Source of the DNA: an uncultured Clostridia bacterium
Lineage (GTDB): Bacteria; Bacillota; Clostridia; TANB77; CAG-508
Direction: 5' to 3'
Assembly (NCBI GenBank): GCA_947629045.1
Contig: CANRCF010000005.1
Coordinates: 1-64,000 of the forward strand
DNA length: 64,000 nt
This document shows, piece after piece, positions 51,927 to 61,600 of this stretch. The translations under genes and the position numbers were made by a program. Within the stretch, counting starts at the first letter, position 1. The number at the start of each line of letters is the position of its first letter. Below the pieces are notes generated by a model. It had not been told where the DNA came from. It ran no database searches and was given only the letters and a program-made list of their open reading frames with translations.

Positions 51927-51956
51927 ATTGTAACATCTTTACTTCTCAAAAGTCAA
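51927..51956 (-). promoter_or_regulatory. Promoter of cassette 1
   Basis: TTGACT (51951-51956), an 18-bp spacer and TACAAT (51927-51932) on the minus strand, about 55 bases before the leader ATG. Confidence 0.8.
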
Positions 51957-51980
51957 TATTTTTTTAATTTTTTATAACAC

Positions 51981-52025
51981 GACAAATAACCTACAAATCT
52001 TATATTTTTTTGTAGGTTGTTTGTC
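51981..52025 (-). terminator. Hairpin after giant gene 2
   Basis: Seventeen-base arms (GACAAATAACCTACAAA and its complement, one G-U) lie 45 bases past the stop of giant gene 2 and just upstream of the cassette 1 promoter. The T-run is weak. Confidence 0.65.
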
Positions 52026-52069
52026 TGTAAGCTTATATCATTTAAAAAATACTTAAAATATTTTTTTAT

Positions 52070-55000
52070 TTAGACTTGTGGTGCAGTGCCTGTAAATGTT
52101 ACATGGTAAATTAATGGTGTTCCGTCTGAAAATTCATATCCATCTACTAATCCTACTTTTACTTGTAACTCTCTTTCAACAAGGTCACCAGCCTTTTCAA
52201 CGTCAGCAAAAAAATCTTGTAACCCCACTAATGCTAATGCAATAAGTGCTTCTCCATTAGTTTTGAAATACATATTATAAGGGAAATCAGCTGGATCTTC
52301 ATTTTCAGCCATTTCTTTAGTAACTACAGCATTCTTATCAGGTGTTCCTTTTGGAATATTTATAGTTAAATTATCAATGTATGGAAATTTTAGAAAATTC
52401 ATTAATACAGTTTTTCCACCACACCCCACAGCTACCCCACTAGACGACAGACTAAATACCGAAGCATTATATGATTTAGAAACATCTATTGTAATATTTT
52501 CATTATTTAAAGTTATATCAATTTTATTGTTTTTATCAATCAATGTTTCTAATGTATCATTTCCATATTTTTTCTCTTTAACATCTTTAAATATTGCCAA
52601 CTTGTCTATCAATTCTTTAAATTCAACTTTATATGATATTACTGTATATTCTGGTTCATCTACTTTCATTAGCATAACAGGTTTTGCAGTTTTGTCTTCT
52701 ACTTTTATCTTGTCATTATTTAAATAAATATCTACTGTTAATGTTTTACCTCTTAATTCAGCTAATGTCTTATCTTCTGTTCCACCTAGAATTTTAGTCA
52801 TTAAGTTTTGTTTTTCTGTTTCATTTGTTCCTATGTTTTCAAATGTATATGTTTCTTCTCCATCAGTAGTTACTATTATTTTATCTACACCATCTTTTTC
52901 TAATTCTGATTTTAATGCTTTTGCTAATCCAGTACTTTCTAAAACTTCTGATGCAGTTTTCGTATTATCTGATACCTTTATAGTAACTATATCTTTACCT
53001 GTTTCTTCATCTTGTTTAAATTCTTCTTTCATTCCTATTGTCTCTGATTCATTTTGTTGCATTGCATCTTTAATTGAAGAACTTACATCTTCATCTGCAT
53101 TTACTATTAAATACCAATCTGCATATAAGTCTGTCATATCTACTGTTACTTTTTGAGAAGCTTCATATTTTTCAGTTAATTGTTCATCTGTACACCAACA
53201 TTTTAATGAATGCTCATCATAATCTGTTGCATTTAATTTACTTGCTTCAATAGGAAGACCTTCTAGAACTTTAATATCTGTTTCAGTTTCATTATCATCA
53301 TTATGATGCAACTTTATTGTTTGTTCATTTCTCGCAAATTCAATTGTATAACTTGCTTCACGTGTTCCTTTTTCATCAAATTTAGCTATATTACTTAATG
53401 TAACTTCTAATGTAAATTTAGTACCTGCTATTAAGCAATTGTTTGTTGCTGATGTCCAAGTACATTTTTCGCAGTTACCACAACATTCGCCTCCTCCACA
53501 AGTACAAATGTCGCTCCAATTATCTTCTAGCCAAGCTTCAAGCATATCTTTAGCACTTCCAGATTCTCTGCTTTCTGCTACTAAGTTTATCTCTGATAAT
53601 GGTTTTAATGTAATAGATTTATCTTGATTTGCGCCATATTTTACTACTATTTTTTCTATTCTCTCATCATCAATTAAATCCATTGCTGTATCTATTATAT
53701 TTGTATCGCTTATTTCAGATAATTTTTTTGAACTTTCTATTGCAGTAAAAATTATTTTTCCATCATCTTTTGCATTTATTTTGTAAGCACCATTTAACAC
53801 ATCACTTTTTATAACTTCATTTACTAAATCAGTTTTGCTTACTGTTGTTGTAAAAGAAAGTGTATATTTTTCTTCTAAATTTTTATTTTCTTGTAATGCA
53901 GTTTCTTCATTTAAAGTTACAGTTATATTAAAAGTTTTACCAACTAACTCTTGAATTGTTTTTTCCTTCCATTCACCATCGTTTTGAGTATTTGTAATTT
54001 CTTTTAAAAATCCTTTTATTTCTGTTTTTATTGCTTCTACTTCTTGAGTAGGATCAAATGTAAAAGTTTTTTCGTTAGGTACACTTACTGTAATTTTACT
54101 AATATAATTCATGTTTTCTGTTACATATTTAGTTAATTGTGTTTCTAATTTTTTTGCTATTTCTAATATGTCACTAAATTTTTTTGTTGTATCTAAAATA
54201 GAGATTTCTCCGCTGTTGTTTGTAGCATCAAATGAAGCTTTTGCGATTTTATTTGTCTCACTGTGTGTATTTACTGCATTAACAAAGAAATTTAATTCAT
54301 TGTCTACACTTACTAATTTTTTAAATGTTACTGTGTAGCTTTCTTCAGTTTTATGGTCTTCATCTTCTTGTATTGCATTATTAACATTTAATTTTACATC
54401 TACTGTAAATGTTTTTCCTGCTAAAACATCTATTTTAGCATTTTTCCATCCATCGTTACTTGTTCCTGCAATAGCATTTAAGAAAGATTTTATTTTTTCT
54501 TTTACTGTTCCAACTCCAGCTTCAAGTTCACTAACTTTAAATTCAAATGATTGCCCTTGTGCACTTTCCGCCGTTTTTGGTAATGTAATTTTAATAGTGT
54601 CTATATAATCTTTATTAGTTGCTACATAAGTAGCCAATTGTGTTTGTAAATCTCCTGCTATGCTTTTTATATCATCAAATGTTTTGTTGTTATTTAATAT
54701 ATCTACTTCTATTTTATCTTCCGTATCATCAAATGTAACTTTTGCTATATCTTTTGTTTCATTATGACTGTTTATTGCATTCTCAAAAAATTCAATTTCA
54801 TTATCAATGCTTACATTTTTTGCCCATTTTGCTGTTAACGTGATATTGTCATATACTATGTTATTTTCAAAATCAAATTTTGTTTCTGTTTCAGGTTGAC
54901 CACCACTGGTAACAAACCATCCTAATAAAGTATAACCATCTCTTGTTATATTTTCTGGTGCTGTCACTTTTCCTGGTGTTTTTAATGTTTGAGTTGTTTT

Positions 55001-56623
55001 TGTACTATCTCCTGTATCTTTATCCTTATGGTCAAAAGTAACTGTAATATCTTCTCCTGTAAATTTAAATGTGTATTCTCTTGTTTTTATTCCATCTTCT
55101 TTTAGTTGTGCATCATCTACTAATTCTACTGTTACTGTAAATGTTTTTCCTACTAAATCACTGTTATATGCTGGATTTTCATCTGTTATTTCTCTGCCAA
55201 ACAATGCTGTTTGATTAGTTTTTAGCCATTCTAAAATTTCTATTGTATTTAATTCTTGTGTTAAATCTACTGCCAAGCTGTTTTGTATTCCATCACCAGA
55301 CAATGTAATTGTTTTTATTAAATTCGTTTCTTTCACTTCTTTTAAAGCATCAAAAATGTCAGTATCAGTCATTTTAAAGATTTCTTGTGATCTATCTTTT
55401 ACTTTTACTTCTATTGTTTCTGTTTCTTTTGTATAAGTAATGTCAAAATAATTCTTTCCTACTACTTTGCTTGCTTGATTTACCCAATCATCTAAATCTA
55501 CTAATGCATTGAAGGCTACTGTATATTCTCCTGTTTCACCTTCTGGAAGTACTGCTTTTGTATCATCTAAATATACTTTTGCACTAAAGCTTTTTCCTAC
55601 TAGGTTTCCTAGTGTTTCTGTACCCCAGCTATTACCTAAAACTTCTTCTAGTAGTGTATTTGCTTTTGCAGCTATATCTAATAAACTATCCCCTTGATTA
55701 AATGTAATAACTCCATTTTCTCCATATTTAACATCTAATTGTTTTATATTTTCATTTTGTAATGCTGATAATAATTCATTTACTAAATTTGTATTTGAAC
55801 CAATAATTTCTTCGATTTGTTTAGTTGACTCTTTTATACCAAAATTAACAGTTCCTTCATTTTCAACGATTTCTAATATTTCTGTTAAACTTGTATTTTT
55901 ATTTAATCTTTTAATTGCTTCTTTAATATATTTATCTACACTTACTACTTTTTTCCAAACTGCAAAGAATACTGTGTCTGATTCAATTTTCACATTTGAT
56001 ACTTCATCTAGTGTAAGTACATTAGTTTCTGTACTGCCTAATGTTGCTTTTATCCATCCTACTAATTTGTAGCCATCCCTAGTTGCTTCTGGTGCTTCAC
56101 CTACTGTTTTTCCAGTTTCTACTTCTTTGTTAGCTAATATTTTGTGTTCTTCTCCACTTACAAAAAGTACACTATATTTTGTAACTGGCTCTGCTGGTTT
56201 TTCTAAAGTTGGTGCTGTTAGTCCTTCTTTTAATACGTTATTAATGTACCATATATCTGCTGAAGTTTTGCTTACTTTTGTACTTGCTTTTCCATTTACG
56301 TATTCATACCATTCTCCAAATGTGTATACATACATTTTTGGATATGTATAACCATCAGTTGTTTTTTTATCTGCTACAAATATTGCTAAATCGTTTGCTC
56401 CTGCTATTGCCGCGTTTTCTCCTGTTACTATTACTCCTGGTGTGAATTTGCTTTTTCCTATTACTATTGTTCCATCTTCTAGTTGATATTGGTCTTTATT
56501 TGTACTTGAAGATGGCTTTTCTGTTATGTTTGGTGTCGTTGCTGCTTTTACTGGAATTGTTATTGCTACAATAGCTAATATGATTAAGCTTATCGTTAGT
56601 AATTGTTTTATTCCTTTTTTCAT
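52070..56623 (-). CDS. Giant secreted surface protein 2 (1517 aa)
   Basis: Same signal peptide and N-terminal domain as protein 1, with the first 100 or so residues identical. An InlB-type repeat follows (KYSVLFVSGEEHKILANKEV to FFAVWKK), then several copies of the 165-aa module (VSVDKYIKEAIKRLNKN; VSIDNEIEFFENAINSH; VSVDNELNFFVNAVNTH), a second InlB repeat (FDHKDKDTGDSTKTTQTL), the Cys cluster CTCGGGECCGNCEKCTW near residue 1040, a third InlB-like stretch, and a unique C-terminus ending TGTAPQV. After the shared N-terminus it diverges from protein 1, more in sequence than in plan. No sorting signal is seen. Confidence 0.8.
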   Translation of the reverse strand: MKKGIKQLLTISLIILAIVAITIPVKAATTPNITEKPSSSTNKDQYQLEDGTIVIGKSKFTPGVIVTGENAAIAGANDLAIFVADKKTTDGYTYPKMYVYTFGEWYEYVNGKASTKVSKTSADIWYINNVLKEGLTAPTLEKPAEPVTKYSVLFVSGEEHKILANKEVETGKTVGEAPEATRDGYKLVGWIKATLGSTETNVLTLDEVSNVKIESDTVFFAVWKKVVSVDKYIKEAIKRLNKNTSLTEILEIVENEGTVNFGIKESTKQIEEIIGSNTNLVNELLSALQNENIKQLDVKYGENGVITFNQGDSLLDIAAKANTLLEEVLGNSWGTETLGNLVGKSFSAKVYLDDTKAVLPEGETGEYTVAFNALVDLDDWVNQASKVVGKNYFDITYTKETETIEVKVKDRSQEIFKMTDTDIFDALKEVKETNLIKTITLSGDGIQNSLAVDLTQELNTIEILEWLKTNQTALFGREITDENPAYNSDLVGKTFTVTVELVDDAQLKEDGIKTREYTFKFTGEDITVTFDHKDKDTGDSTKTTQTLKTPGKVTAPENITRDGYTLLGWFVTSGGQPETETKFDFENNIVYDNITLTAKWAKNVSIDNEIEFFENAINSHNETKDIAKVTFDDTEDKIEVDILNNNKTFDDIKSIAGDLQTQLATYVATNKDYIDTIKITLPKTAESAQGQSFEFKVSELEAGVGTVKEKIKSFLNAIAGTSNDGWKNAKIDVLAGKTFTVDVKLNVNNAIQEDEDHKTEESYTVTFKKLVSVDNELNFFVNAVNTHSETNKIAKASFDATNNSGEISILDTTKKFSDILEIAKKLETQLTKYVTENMNYISKITVSVPNEKTFTFDPTQEVEAIKTEIKGFLKEITNTQNDGEWKEKTIQELVGKTFNITVTLNEETALQENKNLEEKYTLSFTTTVSKTDLVNEVIKSDVLNGAYKINAKDDGKIIFTAIESSKKLSEISDTNIIDTAMDLIDDERIEKIVVKYGANQDKSITLKPLSEINLVAESRESGSAKDMLEAWLEDNWSDICTCGGGECCGNCEKCTWTSATNNCLIAGTKFTLEVTLSNIAKFDEKGTREASYTIEFARNEQTIKLHHNDDNETETDIKVLEGLPIEASKLNATDYDEHSLKCWCTDEQLTEKYEASQKVTVDMTDLYADWYLIVNADEDVSSSIKDAMQQNESETIGMKEEFKQDEETGKDIVTIKVSDNTKTASEVLESTGLAKALKSELEKDGVDKIIVTTDGEETYTFENIGTNETEKQNLMTKILGGTEDKTLAELRGKTLTVDIYLNNDKIKVEDKTAKPVMLMKVDEPEYTVISYKVEFKELIDKLAIFKDVKEKKYGNDTLETLIDKNNKIDITLNNENITIDVSKSYNASVFSLSSSGVAVGCGGKTVLMNFLKFPYIDNLTINIPKGTPDKNAVVTKEMAENEDPADFPYNMYFKTNGEALIALALVGLQDFFADVEKAGDLVERELQVKVGLVDGYEFSDGTPLIYHVTFTGTAPQV

Positions 56624-57844
56624 ATTTTTTATTCTCCTTCCTTTCTAGTTTCCTTTTACATTAGAAACTGATTTTATTGTGTCTTTTACATATATTGCTC
56701 CACTTGCTGGTATACTTACTGTCTTACTTGTTCCTCCTATACTTGTTAGGGTTGCTGTTCCTGCTACATGTTGTCCTTTTGAGTTTACAATGTATAGTCT
56801 ATATTGTCCTGCTACACTCTCTTCTATTTTTACCCATTCATATGTATAGGTCTCTGGTTTCTCTTTTATTGTTATTGTTACACTTGCTGTTTTACTTCCA
56901 TCTTCTGTTGTTACTGTTATTGTTACTGTTCCTGCTTTTAATGCTTTTACATTTCCATTTGCGTCTACTGTTGCTACTGATGGATTGCTACTTTTCCATG
57001 TTACTTTCTTGTTGCTAGCATTACTTGGACTTACTGTTGCTGTTAGCTTTAAGCTATCTCCTACTGTTAAGTCCTTTGCTCCACTTATTTTTACACTTGT
57101 TACTGATACTGTTGTAACTGCTTTTGCTTTTACTGTTACTTTATATGTTGCTGTCTTTCCATTTGCTGTTTTTGCTGTTATTGTTACTGTTCCTGCTTTT
57201 AGTCCTTTTACATTTCCGTTTGCATCTACTGTTGCTATTGATTTATTGCTACTGCTCCATGTTACTTTTTTGTTGCTAGCATTACTTGGACTTACTGTTG
57301 CTCTTAATTTTATTGTACTTCCTACTGTTACTGTGTTTGCTCCACTTATCTTTACACTTGTTACTGCTACTTCTTTTGATGTTTCTTCTGTTACTGTAAC
57401 TTTACATGTTGCTGTGAAGCCTCCATCTTCTGTTGTTACTGTTATTGTTGCTGTTCCTGCTTTTAGTCCTTTTATGTTTCCATATTCGTCTACTGTTACT
57501 ACACTTTCGTCACTTGTTTCCCATATTAATTTTGGGTTTGTTGCATTTGATGGTGTTATTGTTGCTATTAATGTTTCTGTTCCGTTTACTTCTAAACTTA
57601 CACTTTCAACATTTAACTCTACACCTGTTACTGGATTTGCTATTGATCCTTCTACTGCCCATCCTGCTTCTAATGTCATGTCTTGTTTTACTGGTGTTTC
57701 AAAATCATATAGCTCTTTATTGTAGTACCAACCTCCAAATACATAGCCTTCTCTTGTTGGGTCTTCTGGTTTTTCTACTTTATCATTTTCCTTTACTTTT
57801 ACTGATGCAACTTCACTTCCTCCGTTGCTATCAAATGTTACTGT
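56307..57844. repeat. 1.5-kb near-perfect repeat, copy 2
   Basis: Partner of 49903-51440 (offset 6404). Its boundaries fall inside coding sequence on both sides, as expected for gene conversion or unequal exchange rather than insertion. Confidence 0.9.
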
Positions 57845-57976
57845 ATATTCTTTTCTTATTAAGAATAGTAATAACAATATGATAAGTAGAAGTACTACTA
57901 CCGCAACCACAATTGCTATACGTTTATTTTTTTCTTGATTTTGTTCTTTTTTATTTTCTTCAAGTCTTTTTGCCAT
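56645..57976 (-). CDS. Membrane-anchored Big_2 / InlB-repeat protein 2
   Basis: Encodes the same 443-residue protein as 50241-51572: helix 21-41, one InlB-type repeat, three Big_2 domains and a beta-rich C-terminus. The only base differences seen are synonymous and confined to the first 130 bases of the gene. It is preceded by AGAAAGGAG and lies behind the leader/attenuator at 58091-58242. The 21-bp spacer to the giant gene is conserved. Confidence 0.88.
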   Translation of the reverse strand: MAKRLEENKKEQNQEKNKRIAIVVAVVVLLLIILLLLFLIRKEYTVTFDSNGGSEVASVKVKENDKVEKPEDPTREGYVFGGWYYNKELYDFETPVKQDMTLEAGWAVEGSIANPVTGVELNVESVSLEVNGTETLIATITPSNATNPKLIWETSDESVVTVDEYGNIKGLKAGTATITVTTEDGGFTATCKVTVTEETSKEVAVTSVKISGANTVTVGSTIKLRATVSPSNASNKKVTWSSSNKSIATVDANGNVKGLKAGTVTITAKTANGKTATYKVTVKAKAVTTVSVTSVKISGAKDLTVGDSLKLTATVSPSNASNKKVTWKSSNPSVATVDANGNVKALKAGTVTITVTTEDGSKTASVTITIKEKPETYTYEWVKIEESVAGQYRLYIVNSKGQHVAGTATLTSIGGTSKTVSIPASGAIYVKDTIKSVSNVKGN

Positions 57977-58090
57977 TTCGACTCTTTCTCCTTTCTTTAT
58001 TTATATTAATACTAAATGTCATTTCCTAGGTGCCTAAAAAACACAATCACCCCCTAAATATTGACTACTTTAATTCCTATAAAATATCAA

Positions 58091-58130
58091 AAAGGATGGG
58101 GTAATCTATAACAGATTATCCTCATCCTTT
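58091..58130 (-). promoter_or_regulatory. Attenuator hairpin C
   Basis: Minus-strand 5' arm AAAGGATGAGGATAATCT pairs with AGATTACCCCATCCTTT across a 5-nt loop with a small internal mismatch, followed by TTTTTGATATTTT. In the read-through phase of leader C the stop TAG would fall at 58108-58106, at the loop. Confidence 0.82.
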
Positions 58131-58170
58131 AATTTTATTTTATATTTATTTTGGGTATAAGAAATAAAGC

Positions 58171-58242
<72 letters not shown>

Positions 58243-58283
58243 TATGTTCAACTCCTTTTTTCTTTTATTTCTTTACTTATCAT

Positions 58284-58312
58284 ATTTTATCATTTTTATA
58301 TATCAAAGTCAA
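58284..58312 (-). promoter_or_regulatory. Promoter of cassette 2
   Basis: TTGACT (58307-58312), a 17-bp spacer and TAAAAT (58284-58289) on the minus strand, about 42 bases before the leader ATG. Confidence 0.82.
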
Positions 58313-58493
58313 TTCATTTTTGCTACTTTTCTGCAAGTTTTTTACTACTTTTCTGCAATGTTTTTCTAGTAATTTTTACTCAATAAATTAATGCTAAAAT
58401 TTTATTATAATATTAATGGTGTGATTTTGTTGATACTCTTTTCTTTTTTTAATTAAACGCTAAATCTAGCTACGAATATCTTTTCTTATAAAG

Positions 58494-58536
58494 AAAAACT
58501 AAGGTGTGATGTACCTTCAATCACACCCTAGTTTTT
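58494..58536. terminator. Terminator after giant gene 3
   Basis: Seventeen-base arms AAAAACTAAGGTGTGAT / ATCACACCCTAGTTTTT with one mismatch and A/T flanks, 127 bases past the stop of giant gene 3. It isolates cassette 3 from the cassette 2 promoter. Confidence 0.88.
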
Positions 58537-58662
58537 GTTTTTGCTTGCTAAGCATAGTTACATAGATGATTTTAACAGATGTTTTTATTTTGTTAGAATA
58601 AGTTCTCTTATTCCAATGGTTTCTTATTTCAATGTTTTCTTATGTCAATGGTTTTCTATTTA

Positions 58663-61600
58663 CTAGCTCACTACCATTGAAGTAACAACTTTTACTTGAG
58701 AACCTCCTTGTAATGTATCACTTTCACTTCCGCTTCCACTTTCATCAATATATTTTATTTTGATTTGGTTAAAGTCACCTACAGGATGGATTTGAATGTT
58801 GCCAAATTGATTTGAGTCTGTTGCATATTGAACGGCAATATTTACGTCTGCTGTAGAGTTTATAGAAATATCTGCTTCTTTTCCAGATACAGTTTTTAAT
58901 AATTTAACTGCATATTTTGCACCTGTAAAATCATTTGAAGCTACACTAATGGTTGCGTTACCATCATCACCTTTTTTAGCAGAAGTATCAAAGTCTTTTA
59001 TAGTAACCGCACTTTCAATATTAGCAGAATTTGTTTTTCCAAATGTATTATAAGAAATATTAGTACCACCTGCAAGTGCACTATCAACGTCAATGAAAGT
59101 ATTTTTAATTTTTGTTCCATCAAAGGTATTCCATCTAATATCAACTGTTGCTTTAGTACCTGAATATTTAATTGCACTCTCTACATCTGCATTACTTGCA
59201 TTTGTCAAACTTGATTGCCATAATCTAAATTTCTCTGCCTGTACATCAATTAAGGTATTTTTGTTTTCAGCATCGGTAGCTGTAATATCTACCCAGTGGA
59301 TAAACACATCTTGAGCTTCCTTTGCAATGGTAATATTTTTTAATTTTAGTTTTGCATGGCCTGCTGAAGGTCCAATAATTGAAAGTTTTCTATTAATTGT
59401 AACATTTTCGTCAGTTAAATCAATTTCTGAATTAGTTTTGATATATATTGTTGAAATAGCTGGATCTTTAATAGCTTGCTTTAATGCTTCTTTTGGTCCA
59501 CTTTCTGACCCATCTGTTATCACTACTGTACCTACTGTATCTGTTACCTTGTATGCTGCATAGTATGTCTTGTCTGAAACAGCTACTAAGTCTGCCATGA
59601 CATCACCACCAGTGATCTTAGCGTTTCCATTTTCATCCACTGTAATTGAACCTGTTGGAAGTTGTGGTTCTGAATCAGAGTAAGTTGTTTTATTGCTACT
59701 TTCTGTGAATCCAATGCAAGTATATGTCTTTCCATCATCATCAAATGATTTAAACACATTAAATGGAGCTTCCGAAGATGGAGCCTTAACCGTTTTACCA
59801 TAATAATTATATCTAACAAATGATGCTTTTTTACTTCCTACTTGGTTAAGGAAAGTAGTGGTGTATATTTTTGCATTTACTGCTTTGTTATAATAATTAA
59901 CGTAATTGTATTCGTCAACTTTCGTTTTGGTATCTCCTGGTACAGTCTTGTCTTGGTGAGTTTCATACGTCTCAAATTTTTCCATTTCTTCTACTTTTTC
60001 AGCTGTTTTTGATCCACTATCTTTAAAAGTAACGGTTGCGCTTTTACCAGCTTTAACAGCAGGTTTTGTATAATGTTCACCATCATAGGTTAAACCAGAA
60101 ACGTCTAATGATGCACTACCTGCAACAGTTATAGCAGATTCAGTCTTAGTTCCTTCTACTTTTATTCCAGCTACTTTTAAACTTCCGCTGGTAACAGTAA
60201 TTGGATTTTTAACATCACTTAATGTAACATTTTGAATTGTTACACCTGCGCTTTGAACATCCAATAGTGTGTCAACGCCTGTTTTCTCAGCTTGCAAGGT
60301 TATGCTATAATTGCCATCTTCACCAGCTTTTTGTCCATCGATGGTTACTTCTCTAGTAATTTCATGTTTCTTTGTTACTTCAATATCATTTCCCAACTTA
60401 ATTGTAGTAATTTTTTCATTTCCTAATGCACTTTCTAATTCTGTTTCGTTTTTAACTGTAACTACTTTGCTTTCAAAGTTAAATGTATAAGTTTTATTAT
60501 CAGGTTCTGCTAGTTCTACAGAGTCAATATTGTCGCCAAGTTCTATGCTAAAGCTTTGCTTACCAAGTGCCATTTTACCTAATGTCATTGTAGGTTCTGC
60601 CTCTCCTAAAACTTGAGCAAATAAAGCTTGTGCTCCTGTTTGTATTTTTTCTTTTAGTTGTTGTCCGTCTTCGTCTAAAGCCATTGTTGATAATACTTGA
60701 TTATTTGTTCCCTCTTTTGTGAATTCTACTTTGTTCGAGCCTGTGCTTAAAGTAATTTTTTCAATTTCACCTTTTTGAAGAATGTAAGCAATAGCTCCTG
60801 GAATATTGGTATTATTCATTTCGCTTAATAGTAAGTTAGCATTTTTTGCCTCTATTGTAATATTGTTGTCTTCACCCATAGTTAAGACAAATCTTTGATA
60901 ATTCTCAGCGTGTGAATTTGAATCTTTAATTACTGCCTGAATAAAGGCATCTGCATCTAAGATCCAATGTGCTTTTAGCTCAAGATCCTCATCATGTTTT
61001 GTTGTAAGTCCTTCCTCAACAACCTCGTTTCCGTCATCCTTGGTCCATTCCTTAAATTTACGATAGTCAGTTGAAATTTCACTTAAATCCTTCAAGGTAA
61101 CTGGTTCATTTTCATAAACATTTGTTACTTCAGTTACATCTTCACCATTAGCATTTTTATAAGAATAAGTGATATGGTTTTCTGATAAGAAAGTAAAGTC
61201 AACTGGAATGGTTTCTTCTTTTGGCAAATATTCTTTACCTTGTTCTCCATCATAGTCAATTTTGTAAGAAAGAGTTTCGCTTCCTTCATTTACTTTAAAT
61301 AGAACAACAATATAACCATTTGTATAATCTGTTTCTGAAGGTTTTACTTCGGTGTAGACTTCACTTTCATGTTTTAAGCTAACTGTCCAAGCATTCTCTG
61401 GTAAATTTTTATTTTTTGGAACAATAATTTTTACAGGTACATAATATCCTTCAGCATTACTAAATCCTGCAGTTTCATTTAAAGTTTGTTGTTTTAGTTT
61501 ACCTTGAAAAGTAGCAGGTGTTCCCTGTTGTAGCAATAGTTTATAATGAATATCATTTAATTCAAATTTGAATCCCCAATCATTCGTCAACATTTCTTTG

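Noticed and set aside
58021-58053. 12-codon GTG ORF after attenuator C (and its partner in cassette 1) as a real second leader peptide
   Set aside because: The GTG lies inside the ribosome-binding-like sequence instead of at the right spacing, and the two peptides share little beyond length.
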